Below are positions 44,254-53,940 of a DNA stretch of 64,000 bases, piece by piece. Both the position numbers and the translations under genes were made by a program. The first letter of the stretch is position 1. The number at the start of each line of letters is the position of its first letter. Source of the stretch: Allobosea sp. Root483D1 (GTDB lineage Bacteria > Pseudomonadota > Alphaproteobacteria > Rhizobiales > Beijerinckiaceae). The notes beneath the pieces were generated by a model that did not search any database, had not been told where the DNA came from, and saw only the letters and a list, made by a program, of their open reading frames with translations. Location: NCBI RefSeq assembly GCF_001429505.1, contig NZ_LMJW01000001.1, forward strand, positions 36,241 through 100,240, written 5' to 3'.

Positions 44254-44266
44254 GCCCTACTCGGGC

Positions 44267-45127
44267 TCAGACGCCGCCCTTCACCCCTTGCGGCGGCGCG
44301 ATCTCCTCGGGCACGAAGAAGTCCGGCATCAGCGGCACCGACGGATCAACTCGGTAGGGCGTGAAGTCGGTGACGCCCTCGCCCGCCATGAAGTTGTCGT
44401 CGATCAGGAAGTTGCCCGAGAAGCTGCGCGAGGGCTTGCTGAAGACCATGTAGGCCGCATCGGCCAGCATCTCGGGCGTGCGGCTCGCCTGCACCATCTT
44501 GTCGCCGCCGAGCAGGTTCTGGACCGCGGCTGTCGCGATCGTCGTCCGCGGCCAAAGCGCGTTGACGGCGATGCCCTTCGGCGCAAGCTCGCCGGCAAGG
44601 CCGAGCACGCACATGCTCATCCCGTATTTCGCCATGGTGTAGGCCAGATGCGGGGCGAACCAACGCATCTTCATGTCGAGCGGCGGCGACAGCATCAGAA
44701 TGTGCGGATTCTCCGCCTTCTCCAGATGCGGAATCGCGTATTTCGAGACCATGAAGGTGCCGCGCGTATTGATCTGGTGCATCAGATCGTAGCGCTTCAT
44801 GTCGGTCATCTGGGTGTTGCTCAGCGAGATCGCGCTGGCATTGTTCACGACGATGTCGATGCCGCCGAAGGTCTGCGCGGTCTTCGCGATCGCCTCGGCG
44901 ACGCTCGCCTCGTCGCGGACATCGACCATCAGCGGCAGGCACTTGCCGCCGGCAGCCTCGATCTCGGCGGCGGCGGTGTAGATCGTGCCCTCGAGCTTCG
45001 GATGCGGCTCGGCCGTCTTGGCGGCGATGGTGACATTGGCGCCGTCGCGGGCAGCCTTGATGGCGATGGCGAGCCCGATGCCGCGCGATCCGCCGGTGAT
45101 GAAGAGCGTCTTGCCCTTGAGCGACAT
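44267..45127 (-). CDS. SDR family oxidoreductase (HSDL2-like)
   Basis: This 286-residue short-chain dehydrogenase has the NAD(P) loop TGGSRGIG near residue 11, NNAS at about 90 and the catalytic Y-TMA-K in AYTMAKYGMSM. The PRTTIATAAV segment after it is typical of the HSDL2 branch. It probably oxidises or reduces a hydroxyacyl or alcohol substrate, unknown. It follows another SDR on the same strand with a 14-bp gap, so the two look like one operon. Confidence 0.88.
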   Translation of the reverse strand: MSLKGKTLFITGGSRGIGLAIAIKAARDGANVTIAAKTAEPHPKLEGTIYTAAAEIEAAGGKCLPLMVDVRDEASVAEAIAKTAQTFGGIDIVVNNASAISLSNTQMTDMKRYDLMHQINTRGTFMVSKYAIPHLEKAENPHILMLSPPLDMKMRWFAPHLAYTMAKYGMSMCVLGLAGELAPKGIAVNALWPRTTIATAAVQNLLGGDKMVQASRTPEMLADAAYMVFSKPSRSFSGNFLIDDNFMAGEGVTDFTPYRVDPSVPLMPDFFVPEEIAPPQGVKGGV

Positions 45128-45141
45128 GGTGTCCTCCCTCG

Positions 45142-45999
45142 TTAAGTCTGCAAACTGAACCGGTCCGGCTGGCTGCCGTCCGCATCAGTGAAACCGTAGG
45201 TGCGCGCCAGGTCGGCGACGTGGAGCACTTGCCCGGCATGGCGGGCAGCGTCCGGGTCGGCTGCAAGCGCGGCGACGGCGCGGCCGGCATAGAGCGGCGT
45301 CTCGGTGGTCTCGTCCGCCATGCCGGCGTCGCGCACGCGTTCGGTCAAGACATGGCCGGGCGAGAGGCCGAGCGCGGTCACGCCAAAAGGCCTGAGCTCC
45401 TGCGCCATCGCCAGCGTCAGCCGGTTCATCGCCGCCTTGGCGAGGTCGTAGAAGACATCGCCGAGATAGCCGCCGGCGGTGTCGAAGCTGACCGTGACAA
45501 TCAGGCCCTGGCGCATCTGCACCATGGCCGGTGCCACCGCACGCGCCAGCAGCAATTGCGCATAGACGCCGCTCTCGAAGCTCTGGCCGAGCCGCGCGAC
45601 CGGGCGGCGCCAGAACGGCGCACCGAAGGCGGAACCATCAGGATAGCGCTCGCCGTCATAGCCTTCATTGCCGCCCCAGACCGCATCGACGACGCAATCG
45701 AGCCGGCCGAAGCGGCGCAGCGACCAGGCGACGAGTTGGTCGACCTCGCGCTCATTGGTGTGGTCGCAGCGATAGGGCTCGCCACGCCCGCCGGCAGCCT
45801 CGACCTCGCGAGCGGTGTCCTCGAAGGTTTCCGAGCGCTGGTCGGTGCGCGGTCCGGCTTCGCTGGAGCGGCCGGTGACGATCACGCTCGCGCCGGCCTG
45901 GCCGAGCGCCCGGGCGATGCCGCGCCCGAGCCCGCGCGAGGCGCCGGCGACGAGGCAGACCTTACCGGCGAGCGGCTTAAGCGGGCTGTCATCGGTCAT
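45142..45999 (-). CDS. SDR family oxidoreductase (DHRS1-like)
   Basis: This 285-residue protein has the cofactor loop GASRGLGRGIARAL, a substrate-binding insert (VWGGNEGYDGERYPDG) and the catalytic FYDLAKAAMNR with YxxxK. It is similar in type to DHRS1 proteins. The downstream SDR starts 14 bp after its stop, suggesting a shared function. Substrate unknown. It is divergent from a methyltransferase gene with a 68-bp gap. Confidence 0.87.
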   Translation of the reverse strand: MTDDSPLKPLAGKVCLVAGASRGLGRGIARALGQAGASVIVTGRSSEAGPRTDQRSETFEDTAREVEAAGGRGEPYRCDHTNEREVDQLVAWSLRRFGRLDCVVDAVWGGNEGYDGERYPDGSAFGAPFWRRPVARLGQSFESGVYAQLLLARAVAPAMVQMRQGLIVTVSFDTAGGYLGDVFYDLAKAAMNRLTLAMAQELRPFGVTALGLSPGHVLTERVRDAGMADETTETPLYAGRAVAALAADPDAARHAGQVLHVADLARTYGFTDADGSQPDRFSLQT

Positions 46000-46067
46000 G
46001 GCGATACCGCTGGCGCAATGCGAGCGGCTCCGCTAGAAGCCCCCTCCCCCGAACGGCGAGGACGATC

Positions 46068-46859
46068 ATGGAAGCGAGCGAAGTCGCGGCCTGCTGGGAG
46101 GCCAATGCCGAAACCTGGACCCGGCACGCGCGCGCCGGCTACGATCTCTATCGGGACGCCCAGAACACCCCGGCCTTCTTCGCGCACCTCCCCGATGTCG
46201 ACGGGCTGGATGGCCTCGACATCGGCTGCGGCGAGGGCTCGAACACCCGCAAGCTCGCTGAGATCGGCGCGAGCGTCACCGCGATCGACATCGCTCCGAC
46301 CTTCATCCGCCACGCGCAGGAGGCTGAAGCCGCGAACCCGCTGGGGATCACCTATCGCGTCGCCGACGGCATGGCCCTGCCCTTCGCCGATGCCTCGTTC
46401 GATTTCGCTACCGCCTTCATGTCGCTGATGGACATGCCGCACCAGGACCGCGTGCTCGCCGAAGCCAAGCGCGTGCTGAAGCCCAGCGGCTTCCTGCAGT
46501 TCTCGATCCTGCATCCCTGCTTCGCCACGCCCGGCCGCAAGGTCATGCGCGATGAGGCCGGCACTGTGCTCGGCATCGAGGTCCGCGAGTATTTCCGCGT
46601 CAGCGACGGCGAGATCGAGAGCTGGCGCTTCGGCGCCGCTCCGGCCGAGGAGAAGGCCAAGGTCGAGCCGTTCCGCGTGCCGCGCTTTCACCGCACGCTC
46701 AGCGACTGGATCAACCTCCTGGTCGCCACCGGCTTCCGGATCGAGCACATGCACGAGCCGGGCGTGGATGCGGAAACGGCCAAGGCCGTGCCCTATCTCG
46801 CCGACACCTATATCGCGCCGCTCTTCCTGCACATGCGCGTGAGGAAGCCGGTCCGATAG
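46068..46859 (+). CDS. Class I SAM-dependent methyltransferase
   Basis: This 263-residue protein has the Rossmann motif GLDIGCGEGSNTRKLAEIGA near residues 49-68, then TYRVADGMALPFADASFDFA, as in small-molecule methyltransferases of the UbiE/Methyltransf_11 type. GAGGA stands 5 nt before the ATG. The substrate is not clear from the sequence or neighbours. Confidence 0.88.
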   Translation: MEASEVAACWEANAETWTRHARAGYDLYRDAQNTPAFFAHLPDVDGLDGLDIGCGEGSNTRKLAEIGASVTAIDIAPTFIRHAQEAEAANPLGITYRVADGMALPFADASFDFATAFMSLMDMPHQDRVLAEAKRVLKPSGFLQFSILHPCFATPGRKVMRDEAGTVLGIEVREYFRVSDGEIESWRFGAAPAEEKAKVEPFRVPRFHRTLSDWINLLVATGFRIEHMHEPGVDAETAKAVPYLADTYIAPLFLHMRVRKPVR

Positions 46860-46879
46860 GCCAGGCGCGGCCAGCGGCG

Positions 46880-48655
46880 TCACGCCGCGAAGACCGCAGC
46901 CGAATCCTCGACGGCGCCGGCACCCTCCGTCACGGCAAGTTCCAGCGCGGTGGCTTCGCCGACATGGTGCTCGGCATAGAAGCGGGCGGTGGCGAGCGCC
47001 GCGGCGCCCTGATCCTCGCCCTGCATCGCCAGCGCCTTCTTCGCCAGGCCAGTACCGCCCTGGGCGAGCGCGAAGAGCTTGAGATAGGGCGTCGCGCCGG
47101 CGAGCGCGCTCGCCTGGTCGATGCCCATGGTCGCCAGCATCCACTCGGTCGCCCGCTCGAGCGAGTCGACGGCCGCACCGAGCCGCGCCGCGCTGTGGCC
47201 GAAGCCGGGTGCGTTGGCCTCGCGCACCTGCGCGACGACGCCGCGCATCTCGCCGATCAGCGCCTTGACGGCATCGCCATTCGAGAGCGGCAGCTTGCGC
47301 AGCACGAGGTCGATCGCCTGGATGCCATTGGTGCCCTCATAGATCGTGGCGATGCGGGCATCGCGCAGATGCTGGGCCGCGCCGGTCTCCTCGACATAGC
47401 CCATGCCGCCATGGACCTGGACACCGGTGGAGGCGACCTCGACGCCGATATCGGTGGCATAGGCCTTGGCGACCGGCGTGATGATCGCAGCGCGTTCGGC
47501 CGCGGCCTTGCGCTTGCCCTCATCGGTCTCGCGATGCGAACGGTCGAGCAAGGCGGCTAGCAGCAGCGAGAGCGAGCGCGCGGCCTGCGTCTTGGAGCGC
47601 ATCTCCATCAGCATGCGGCGGATGTCGGGGTGGACGATGATCGGGCTCATCGGGGCGCCCTTCGGCGCATCGAGCGCCGTGCCCTGCTTGCGCTCCTGCG
47701 CGAAGGAAAGTGCCTGCTGATAGGCGCGCTCGGCGATGGCGACGCCCTGCACCGCGACGTTGAGGCGGGCATTGTTCATCATCGTGAACATGCAGGCGAG
47801 GCCGCGATTCTCCTCGCCGATCAGCCAGCCGATGGCGCCGCCCTCGTCGCCATAGCTCATGGCGCAGGTCGGCGAGGCATGGATGCCGAGCTTGTGCTCG
47901 ACGCCGGTGCAGCGGACATCATTGCGCGAGCCGAGCGAGCCGTCGGCGTTGACCAGGTATTTGGGCACGAGGAAGAGCGAGATGCCGCGCGTGCCGGGAG
48001 GGGCGTCGGGCAGGCGGGCGAGGACGAGATGGACGATATTGTCCGTCATCTCGTGATCGCCATAGGTGATGAAGATCTTCTGGCCGCTGATGCGGTAGGT
48101 GCCGTCGCCGGCGCGCTCGGCCTTGGAGCGCAGGGCGTTGAGATCCGAACCGGCCTGCGGCTCGGTCAGGTTCATCGTGCCCATCCACTCGCCGGAAACG
48201 AGCTTGGCGAGGTAGGTCTCCTTCAGATAGTCGGAACCATGGGCGTGCAGCGCCTCGATCGCGCCGACCGTAAGCAGCGGGCCAAGCGCAAAGGCGAAGG
48301 CGGCCGAATTCCACATCTCGGTGCAGGCCGACTGCACCAGCGTCGGCAGGGCCTGGCCACCATAGGCCTCCGGCCCCGGCAACGCATTCCAGCCTCCTTT
48401 AGCCCAGGCGTGATAGGCCTCCTTCCAGCCCGGCGGGGTGACGACGATGCCGTCCTTGAGCCTGGAGCCGTGCCGGTCGCCGACGATGTTCAACGGAGCC
48501 AGGACATCGCCGGCGAACTTCGCGGCCTCCTCCAGCACCGCCTCGGTGACGCCGTCGGCGAGTTCCGGTGCCAGCCCCTCATTGATCAGGGCGTCGAGCC
48601 CGGCGACATGGCGCATCGTCGCCAGGATATCCTCGACCGGAGCACGGTACGACAT
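46880..48655 (-). CDS. Acyl-CoA dehydrogenase (C-terminal-extended)
   Basis: This 591-residue protein starts MSYRAPVEDILATMRHVAGL and has the FAD-contact motifs MNLTEPQAGSDLNALRSKAE and GYVEETGAAQHLRDARIATI. The C-terminal 120 residues beyond the core form the extension seen in the FadE/AidB-related ACAD group. It should catalyse alpha,beta-dehydrogenation of an acyl-CoA. ATG 48655 has GGGAGG at 7 nt. No electron-transfer flavoprotein genes are adjacent. Confidence 0.93.
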   Translation of the reverse strand: MSYRAPVEDILATMRHVAGLDALINEGLAPELADGVTEAVLEEAAKFAGDVLAPLNIVGDRHGSRLKDGIVVTPPGWKEAYHAWAKGGWNALPGPEAYGGQALPTLVQSACTEMWNSAAFAFALGPLLTVGAIEALHAHGSDYLKETYLAKLVSGEWMGTMNLTEPQAGSDLNALRSKAERAGDGTYRISGQKIFITYGDHEMTDNIVHLVLARLPDAPPGTRGISLFLVPKYLVNADGSLGSRNDVRCTGVEHKLGIHASPTCAMSYGDEGGAIGWLIGEENRGLACMFTMMNNARLNVAVQGVAIAERAYQQALSFAQERKQGTALDAPKGAPMSPIIVHPDIRRMLMEMRSKTQAARSLSLLLAALLDRSHRETDEGKRKAAAERAAIITPVAKAYATDIGVEVASTGVQVHGGMGYVEETGAAQHLRDARIATIYEGTNGIQAIDLVLRKLPLSNGDAVKALIGEMRGVVAQVREANAPGFGHSAARLGAAVDSLERATEWMLATMGIDQASALAGATPYLKLFALAQGGTGLAKKALAMQGEDQGAAALATARFYAEHHVGEATALELAVTEGAGAVEDSAAVFAA

Positions 48656-48817
48656 CGTTTGCCTCCCTCGGCGCCCGCGCATTCCCGGCGGGCATTCTGC
48701 ATCGTTGCGTTTGACGGCCATGCTAGCCGCGAACTATTCGCTTGCCCACGCGTCAGCCGGCGCGCCTACACGCATGCCATCCCGGCATTGTTATAGTTTA
48801 CATATGAACTTTCAAGA

Positions 48818-49798
48818 GTGCCCGTGACAGGATCTCGCCAGACCCAGCGCCTTTCCGCCGATGAGGCCGGCATCGCCGCCGCCGCGGAGCTGTTGCGCGC
48901 CGGCAGGCTGGTCGCGTTGCCGACCGAGACGGTCTATGGGCTCGCCGCCGATGCGACCGACGATCGAGCCGTCGCCTCGATTTACGCCGCCAAGGAGCGC
49001 CCGAGCTTCAATCCGCTGATCTCGCATTTGCCGGACATCGACGCCGCAAGGCGCCAGGGCCTTTTCGACGCCCCTGCGCTGGCGCTGGCGAAGGCGTTCT
49101 GGCCGGGGCCGCTGACGCTGGTCGTACCGGCCTCCTCTGCCTGCACGGTCTGCAGCCTCGCCCGCGCCGGGCTCGACAGCGTCGCGCTCCGCGTGCCGTC
49201 GCATCAGGTGGCGCACGCCGTGCTGCAGGCGGCGGGCCGGCCGATCGCCGCGCCCTCGGCCAATCGCTCTGGCAGGGTCAGCCCGACGCAGGCCGATCAC
49301 GTATTCGCCGATCTCGACGGCCGCATCGACGCTGTGCTCGATGCCGGGCCGACGGCAGTCGGCGTCGAATCCAGCATCGTCGCCTGCCTCGGCGGCGTGC
49401 CGCGCCTGCTGCGGCCGGGCGGCGTACCGCGGGCGGCGCTGGAAGCGGCGATCGGGCAAGCCCTCGTCATCGTCGAGGAAGGCGGCTCGGCGCCGCTCGC
49501 GCCCGGACTGCTCGCCTCGCACTATGCGCCGCGGGCGGCCGTCAGGCTCGACGCGGAAGCGGCGCGTCCCGGCGAAGCCTGGCTCGGCTTCGGGCCGGAG
49601 CCGAACGGCGCCCTGCCCGCGCTCGCCTTCAACCTCAGCTCGACCGGCGATCTGACCGAGGCGGCCGCCAACCTCTTTGCAGCCTTGCGCCGGCTCGACG
49701 ATCGCGGTCCAAAGACGATCGCCGTCGCGCCAATCCCGATGCATGGGCTTGGCGAGGCGATCAACGACCGACTAAAGCGCGCCGCCGCGCCACGCTGA
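48818..49798 (+). CDS. L-threonylcarbamoyladenylate synthase (Sua5/YrdC type)
   Basis: This 326-residue protein contains the YrdC domain (RLVALPTETVYGLAADAT, KERPSFNPLISHLPD, ALRVPSHQVAHAVL, APSANRSGRVSPTQ) and a C-terminal Sua5 domain. It makes threonylcarbamoyl-AMP from threonine, bicarbonate and ATP for t6A at position 37 of ANN-decoding tRNAs. GTG 48818 or GTG 48824 are both possible starts; neither has a clear ribosome-binding site. Confidence 0.95.
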   Translation: MPVTGSRQTQRLSADEAGIAAAAELLRAGRLVALPTETVYGLAADATDDRAVASIYAAKERPSFNPLISHLPDIDAARRQGLFDAPALALAKAFWPGPLTLVVPASSACTVCSLARAGLDSVALRVPSHQVAHAVLQAAGRPIAAPSANRSGRVSPTQADHVFADLDGRIDAVLDAGPTAVGVESSIVACLGGVPRLLRPGGVPRAALEAAIGQALVIVEEGGSAPLAPGLLASHYAPRAAVRLDAEAARPGEAWLGFGPEPNGALPALAFNLSSTGDLTEAAANLFAALRRLDDRGPKTIAVAPIPMHGLGEAINDRLKRAAAPR

Positions 49799-49860
49799 GG
49801 CCCGGCGGGATCGCTTGCATTTCCGCAAGATCTGGCAATGCTGCACGCCGAATTGCCGGA

Positions 49861-50778
49861 GTGTGGCCATTGTCGATCTCCAAGCTCGCCTGGGATGATT
49901 TCCGCCTGATCAAGGCGATCGCCGATGCCGGCGGGCTGACCGGAGCGGCCGCGGCGCTCAACGTCAATCACTCGACGGTGTTCCGCCGGCTCGGGCAGAT
50001 CGAGGAGCAGCTCGGCCACGCCCTCTTCGAGCGGCGCAAGACCGGTTATGTCGCGACCTCGGCCGGCGAGGAGATGACGACGCTGGCCTCGCGCATCGAC
50101 GACGACGTCACCGCCTTCGGACGCAGGCTGGCAGGGCGCGACCTCGCGCCCTCAGGCGACTTGCGCGTGACCACCACCGATACGCTCTATCTGCACGTGC
50201 TGCTGCCGATCTTCGCGGTGTTCCGGGCCGCGCACCCCTTGATCCGGCTCGACATCGTCATGGCGAGCCAAACCCTCAATCTCTCGCGCCGCGACGCCGA
50301 CGTCGCCATCCGCGCCAGCGATTCCCCCGGCGAGACGCTGGTCGGCCGCCGCCTCGCCAATCTGAACTGGGCCGTCTATGCCCGCGCCGATGCGCCGACC
50401 ACGGAGGCGGAGGCGCACGAGCCGAAGCTGCTATTCCGGCGCGACTGGGTCGCGCTCGGCGACCCGCTCGGCTACGTCAAGGCGGCCCGCTATGTCCGCG
50501 ACCATGTTCCGGCGGACCGGATCGCGCTGCGCTCCTCCGCCGTGCTCGGACTGACGGAAGCGGTCGAGCAGGGCATCGGCATCGGCCCGCTGCCCTGCTT
50601 CATCGCCGACCAGCGGCCGGGGCTCGTCCGTTTGCTGCCGCCGGATCCGGACTTCGCCACCGGCCTGTGGATCCTGACCCATCCCGACATCAGACACGCG
50701 CCGCGGGTGCGTGCCTTCATGGATTTCGTCGGCGGCGAACTCGCCAAACGCAAGGCGCAGCTCGAAGGCGCGGGCTGA
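49861..50778 (+). CDS. LysR family transcriptional regulator
   Basis: This 305-residue regulator has a LysR HTH at about residues 8-68 (KLAWDDFRLIKAIADAGGLT, ALNVNHSTVFRRLGQIEEQL) and a substrate-binding domain. GTG 49861 starts MWPLSISKLAW; a TTG three codons later is also possible. The motif NVNHSTVFRRL is typical of the subgroup of LysR proteins with a VNHSTV/ SQSAVS-like turn. It is followed convergently by the acuI-like gene. Target unknown. Confidence 0.88.
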   Translation: MWPLSISKLAWDDFRLIKAIADAGGLTGAAAALNVNHSTVFRRLGQIEEQLGHALFERRKTGYVATSAGEEMTTLASRIDDDVTAFGRRLAGRDLAPSGDLRVTTTDTLYLHVLLPIFAVFRAAHPLIRLDIVMASQTLNLSRRDADVAIRASDSPGETLVGRRLANLNWAVYARADAPTTEAEAHEPKLLFRRDWVALGDPLGYVKAARYVRDHVPADRIALRSSAVLGLTEAVEQGIGIGPLPCFIADQRPGLVRLLPPDPDFATGLWILTHPDIRHAPRVRAFMDFVGGELAKRKAQLEGAG

Positions 50779-50782
50779 GCAT

Positions 50783-51769
50783 TCAGCCGATCTCGACGAC
50801 GACCCGGCCGCGCACCTTGCCGTCGAGCAGCGCCCGGCCGGTCTCGACGACGTCATCGAGCGGGATCGTCGTGGTCATCGCCGCGAGCCTGTCGCGGTCG
50901 AGGTCGCGCGCAAGCCGGGCCCAGGCTTCGAGCCGGCGCGGCTTCGGGCACATCACCGAATCGACGCCCAGCAGCGCGACGCCGCGCAGGATGAAGGGCG
51001 CCACGGAAGCCGGCAGGTCCATGCCCTGCGCCAGCCCGCAGGCGGCGACGGCGCCCCCATATTTCGTCATCGAGAGCACGTTCGCCAGCGTGTGCGAGCC
51101 GACCGCGTCGACGCCGGCGATCCAGCGCTCCTTGCCGAGCGGGCGGCCGGGGTTGGAAAGTTCGTTACGGTCGATGATCTCGGCGGCACCTAGGCTCTTG
51201 AGATAGTCCGCTTCCTCGGGCCGGCCGGTCGAGGCGATCACATGCCAGCCGGCCTTGGCGAGCAGCGCGGTCGCGACCGAGCCGACACCGCCGGCAGCGC
51301 CGGTGACGACGACCGGCCCGTCGGCAGGCTTCAGGCCATGGCGCTCGAGCGCGAGCAGGCAGAGCATGGCGGTGTAGCCGGCGGTGCCAATCGCCATCGC
51401 CTCGGCCGGCGTCATGCCGTCGGGCAGCGGCACCAGCCAGTCGCCCTTGACCCGGCTCTTCTGGGCATAGGCGCCCAGATGCGTCTCGCCCGTGCCCCAG
51501 CCATTGAGGATGACGAGGTCGCCGGGCTTGAAATCGGGGTGATCAGAAACTTCGACCCGGCCGGCGAAGTCGATGCCGGGGATCATTGGCCAGCGCCGCA
51601 CCACGGGGGCGCGGCCGGTGATGGCGAGGCCGTCCTTGTAGTTCAGCGTCGAATGGGTGACGCGGACGGTGACGTCGCCTTCCATCAGGTCCGCTTCGGC
51701 GAACTCGCCGAATGCGACGTTGGTGCCGGCTTCGCCCTTGCTGGCGATGAGGGCCTTGAAGGTCGACAT
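50783..51769 (-). CDS. acuI: Acryloyl-CoA reductase AcuI/YhdH-like oxidoreductase
   Basis: This 328-residue medium-chain reductase starts [20 protein letters not shown] and has [20 protein letters not shown] and the NADPH loop [18 protein letters not shown]. It matches the AcuI/YhdH branch, which reduces acryloyl-CoA to propionyl-CoA in dimethylsulfoniopropionate or 3-hydroxypropionate metabolism and protects from acrylate. No dddL/dmdA-like gene is in view, so a role in general acrylate detoxification is likely. Confidence 0.9.
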   Translation of the reverse strand: MSTFKALIASKGEAGTNVAFGEFAEADLMEGDVTVRVTHSTLNYKDGLAITGRAPVVRRWPMIPGIDFAGRVEVSDHPDFKPGDLVILNGWGTGETHLGAYAQKSRVKGDWLVPLPDGMTPAEAMAIGTAGYTAMLCLLALERHGLKPADGPVVVTGAAGGVGSVATALLAKAGWHVIASTGRPEEADYLKSLGAAEIIDRNELSNPGRPLGKERWIAGVDAVGSHTLANVLSMTKYGGAVAACGLAQGMDLPASVAPFILRGVALLGVDSVMCPKPRRLEAWARLARDLDRDRLAAMTTTIPLDDVVETGRALLDGKVRGRVVVEIG

Positions 51770-51857
51770 GAACTCACTCCTGGGAAGCCATGGAACAGGC
51801 CCCTAGGAGTGGCCCGCCCGGCTGCCACCCGCAAGCGGCAAGCCGGTGCGTCTTTGG

Positions 51858-53093
51858 TCAGGCTGGCTGCGGCACCGCGCGCGCGACCGGCTTTTCGACG
51901 ATCGGCAGGTTGATCAGCGCCGAGGCGACGCCGAGCGCGACCGAGAGCCACCAGACGATCGTATAAGAGCCGAACTGCTCATAGAGGATGCCGCCGAGCA
52001 GCACGCCGAGGAAGCCGCCGACCTGGTGCGAGAAGAAGGCGAAGCCGTAGAGCATCGCCATGTACTTGGTGCCGAACATCAGCATGACCAGCGCCGAGGT
52101 CGGCGGCACGGTCGAGAGCCAGAACACGCCGATGACGATGCCGAAGGCGATCGCGGTCATCGGGCTCGGCGGCAGCAGGATGAAGACGGCGATGGCGACG
52201 GCCCGGCCGAGATAGATCCAGGCGAGCAGATGGCGCTTGGGCATGCGCGCCGTCAGCCAGCCCGAGCCGAGCGAGCCGACTGCATTGGCGAGGCCGATCG
52301 CGGCCAGCGTCCAGCCGCCGACCCAGGCCGGCAGGCCGGTGTCCTTGAGATAGGCCGGCATGTGCACGGTGATGAAGGCGAGCTGGAAACCGCAGGTGAA
52401 GAACCCCAGCACGAGCAGGACGTAGCTCCGGTGCTTGAAGGCCTCGGCCAGCGCCTGCGCGATGCTCTGGTTGGGGGCGGCAACCGCGCCGGGCGCAGCG
52501 GCAGGCTGCTTTGAACCCCGCATCGCCAGCATCACCGAGAGCGGCAGCACAGGCAGCAGGGTGAAGGCGAAGACGATCAGCGCCTGCTGCCAGCCCAGCG
52601 TCTCGATCAGGATGTTGCCGATCGGCGGGAACAGGAACTGGCCGAAGGAGCCGGCGGCGGTGCCGGCGCCGAAGGCGAGCGGCCGCCATTGCTCCGGCAG
52701 AAGCTTGCCGAAGGCGGCGAGGATCAGGTTGAAGGAGCAGGCGGAGAGGCCGAAGCCGATCAGCACACCGGCACCCAGATGGAGTTGCAGCGGCGTCGTG
52801 GCATAGGACATCGTCACGAGGCCGGCGGCATAGAGCAACGCGCCGACGCAGAGCACCCGCACCATGCCGAAGCGGTCGGCGATCGCGCCGGCGAAGGGCG
52901 CGCCCAGGCCCCAGAGCAGGTTCTGGATCGCCAGCGCGAGGCTGAACGTGTCGCGACCCCAGCCGAACTGGGAGATCATCGGGAGCTGAAACAGGCCGGC
53001 GCTGGCACGCGGACCGAAGCTGATCAGCGCGATCAGGCAGCCGGCGGCAACGATGATCTCCGGCGCGTAGCCGCGCTTGGCGGTTGCGGTCAT
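51858..53093 (-). CDS. MFS transporter (oxalate:formate-like branch)
   Basis: This 411-residue, 12-segment transporter starts MTATAKRGYAPEIIVAAGCL and has NLLWGLGAPFAGAIADRFGM as loop 2-3 motif. Its first 60 residues (FGPRASAGLFQLPMISQFGW) resemble OFA/MCT-type carriers of organic anions. Substrate unknown. A TGCAC-N8-GTGCA palindrome lies 29 bp upstream of the start, a candidate operator. Confidence 0.87.
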   Translation of the reverse strand: MTATAKRGYAPEIIVAAGCLIALISFGPRASAGLFQLPMISQFGWGRDTFSLALAIQNLLWGLGAPFAGAIADRFGMVRVLCVGALLYAAGLVTMSYATTPLQLHLGAGVLIGFGLSACSFNLILAAFGKLLPEQWRPLAFGAGTAAGSFGQFLFPPIGNILIETLGWQQALIVFAFTLLPVLPLSVMLAMRGSKQPAAAPGAVAAPNQSIAQALAEAFKHRSYVLLVLGFFTCGFQLAFITVHMPAYLKDTGLPAWVGGWTLAAIGLANAVGSLGSGWLTARMPKRHLLAWIYLGRAVAIAVFILLPPSPMTAIAFGIVIGVFWLSTVPPTSALVMLMFGTKYMAMLYGFAFFSHQVGGFLGVLLGGILYEQFGSYTIVWWLSVALGVASALINLPIVEKPVARAVPQPA

Positions 53094-53122
53094 GACGAGC
53101 TCCGGAGCAGGAAACGTGTGTC

Positions 53123-53140
53123 TGCACGATAGAGTGTGCA
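53123..53140. promoter_or_regulatory. Candidate operator TGCAC-N8-GTGCA
   Basis: A perfect 5-bp inverted repeat with 8-bp spacer stands 29 bp upstream of the MFS start in the 249-bp gap shared with the divergent VOC gene. Inferred from symmetry and position. Confidence 0.35.
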
Positions 53141-53342
53141 AACAGAGCATGCCAACGCGATTTCGTTACGTGGCGCATCACAGGATTGCATGGGGATCCG
53201 CGCTCCGAACACTCCGAAGAAGTGAAAAATCCGGTTGGCCACGATACACGACACGTCCTCGGTCATTGCTGCCAGGAGCCGACCGCGCCGGCGCCATGAT
53301 GCCTGGGTAGAATGACCTCGGAAGACCGCAAGGAGACTGCCC

Positions 53343-53693
53343 GTGCCGCCGAGCAACGACCGCCGCATCGACTATATCGAGTTCGTCGTCACCGACATCC
53401 CGCGCGCCCGCGCCTTCTACGAGAAGGCCTTCGACTGGACGATGACGGAGTACGGCCCGGAATACTGCGCTTTCGCCGATGGCCGGCTTGAGGGTGGCTT
53501 CACCACGATCGGCACGGTGAGACCAGGCGGGCCGCTGGTGATCCTCTATGCCGACGATCTCGCCGCAGCGCAGGCGGCAGTCGAAGCGGCCGGCGGCCAG
53601 GTCGTCAAGCCGGCCTTCGACTTCCCCGGCGGCCGACGCTTCCACTTCACCGATCCGGATGGTTACGAGCTCGCGGTCTGGACCAAGGCCTGA
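53343..53693 (+). CDS. VOC family protein
   Basis: This 116-residue single-domain protein starts (GTG) MPPSNDRRIDYIEFVVTDIP and has RARAFYEKAFDWTMTEYGPE, then GGRRFHFTDPDGYELAVW. It is a typical small VOC/glyoxalase-fold protein of the type paired with metal sites at His, Glu. AAGGAGA at 7 nt supports GTG 53343. No partner gene; function unknown. Confidence 0.88.
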   Translation: MPPSNDRRIDYIEFVVTDIPRARAFYEKAFDWTMTEYGPEYCAFADGRLEGGFTTIGTVRPGGPLVILYADDLAAAQAAVEAAGGQVVKPAFDFPGGRRFHFTDPDGYELAVWTKA

Positions 53694-53762
53694 GGCGAAA
53701 GAATTCGCCGGCAACCAGCGTGTTTTTCTGCTATGGTCGTCCCTGCAATCTTGGAGGCGACC

Positions 53763-53897
53763 ATGCGTGCCGTCATAGCGTTGCTAGCTGCCTACAGCTC
53801 CTGGCTGTCCCGGATGCTTCTGGTGACGCCGGAGTTCATCACCAAAGATCGACGGGGCAACATGCCGCCGCCTTCCGGCGGCATCGGAGCCTATTGA
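53763..53897 (+). CDS. Small ORF, 44 codons, hypothetical
   Basis: ATG 53763 follows a strong Shine-Dalgarno (TTGGAGGCGACC, GGAGG at 5 nt), and a TATGGT -10-like element lies at 53736-53741. The peptide starts MRAVIALLAAYSSWLSRMLL, a short hydrophobic N-terminus, and then a charged/proline-glycine tail (VTPEFITKDRRGNMPPPSGG, ending IGAY). A hairpin follows 6 bp after the stop, so it forms a complete small transcription unit. No family recognised; could be a small membrane protein. Confidence 0.55.
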   Translation: MRAVIALLAAYSSWLSRMLLVTPEFITKDRRGNMPPPSGGIGAY

Positions 53898-53902
53898 TCG
53901 AC

Positions 53903-53927
53903 GCTGCCCGCCTTCAGGACGGGCAGC
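53903..53927. terminator. Hairpin after small ORF
   Basis: GCTGCCCG at 53903-53910 pairs perfectly with CGGGCAGC at 53920-53927 around a 9-base loop. It lies between the small ORF and the convergent minus-strand operon end, with no long T-run. Likely terminates the small transcript and the operon. Confidence 0.6.
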
Positions 53928-53940
53928 ATCAGCGCCTGGG

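Noticed and set aside
48804..48826. Small ORF starting at ATG 48804 before Sua5
   Set aside because: It ends after seven codons and is out of frame with the Sua5 gene; probably meaningless.
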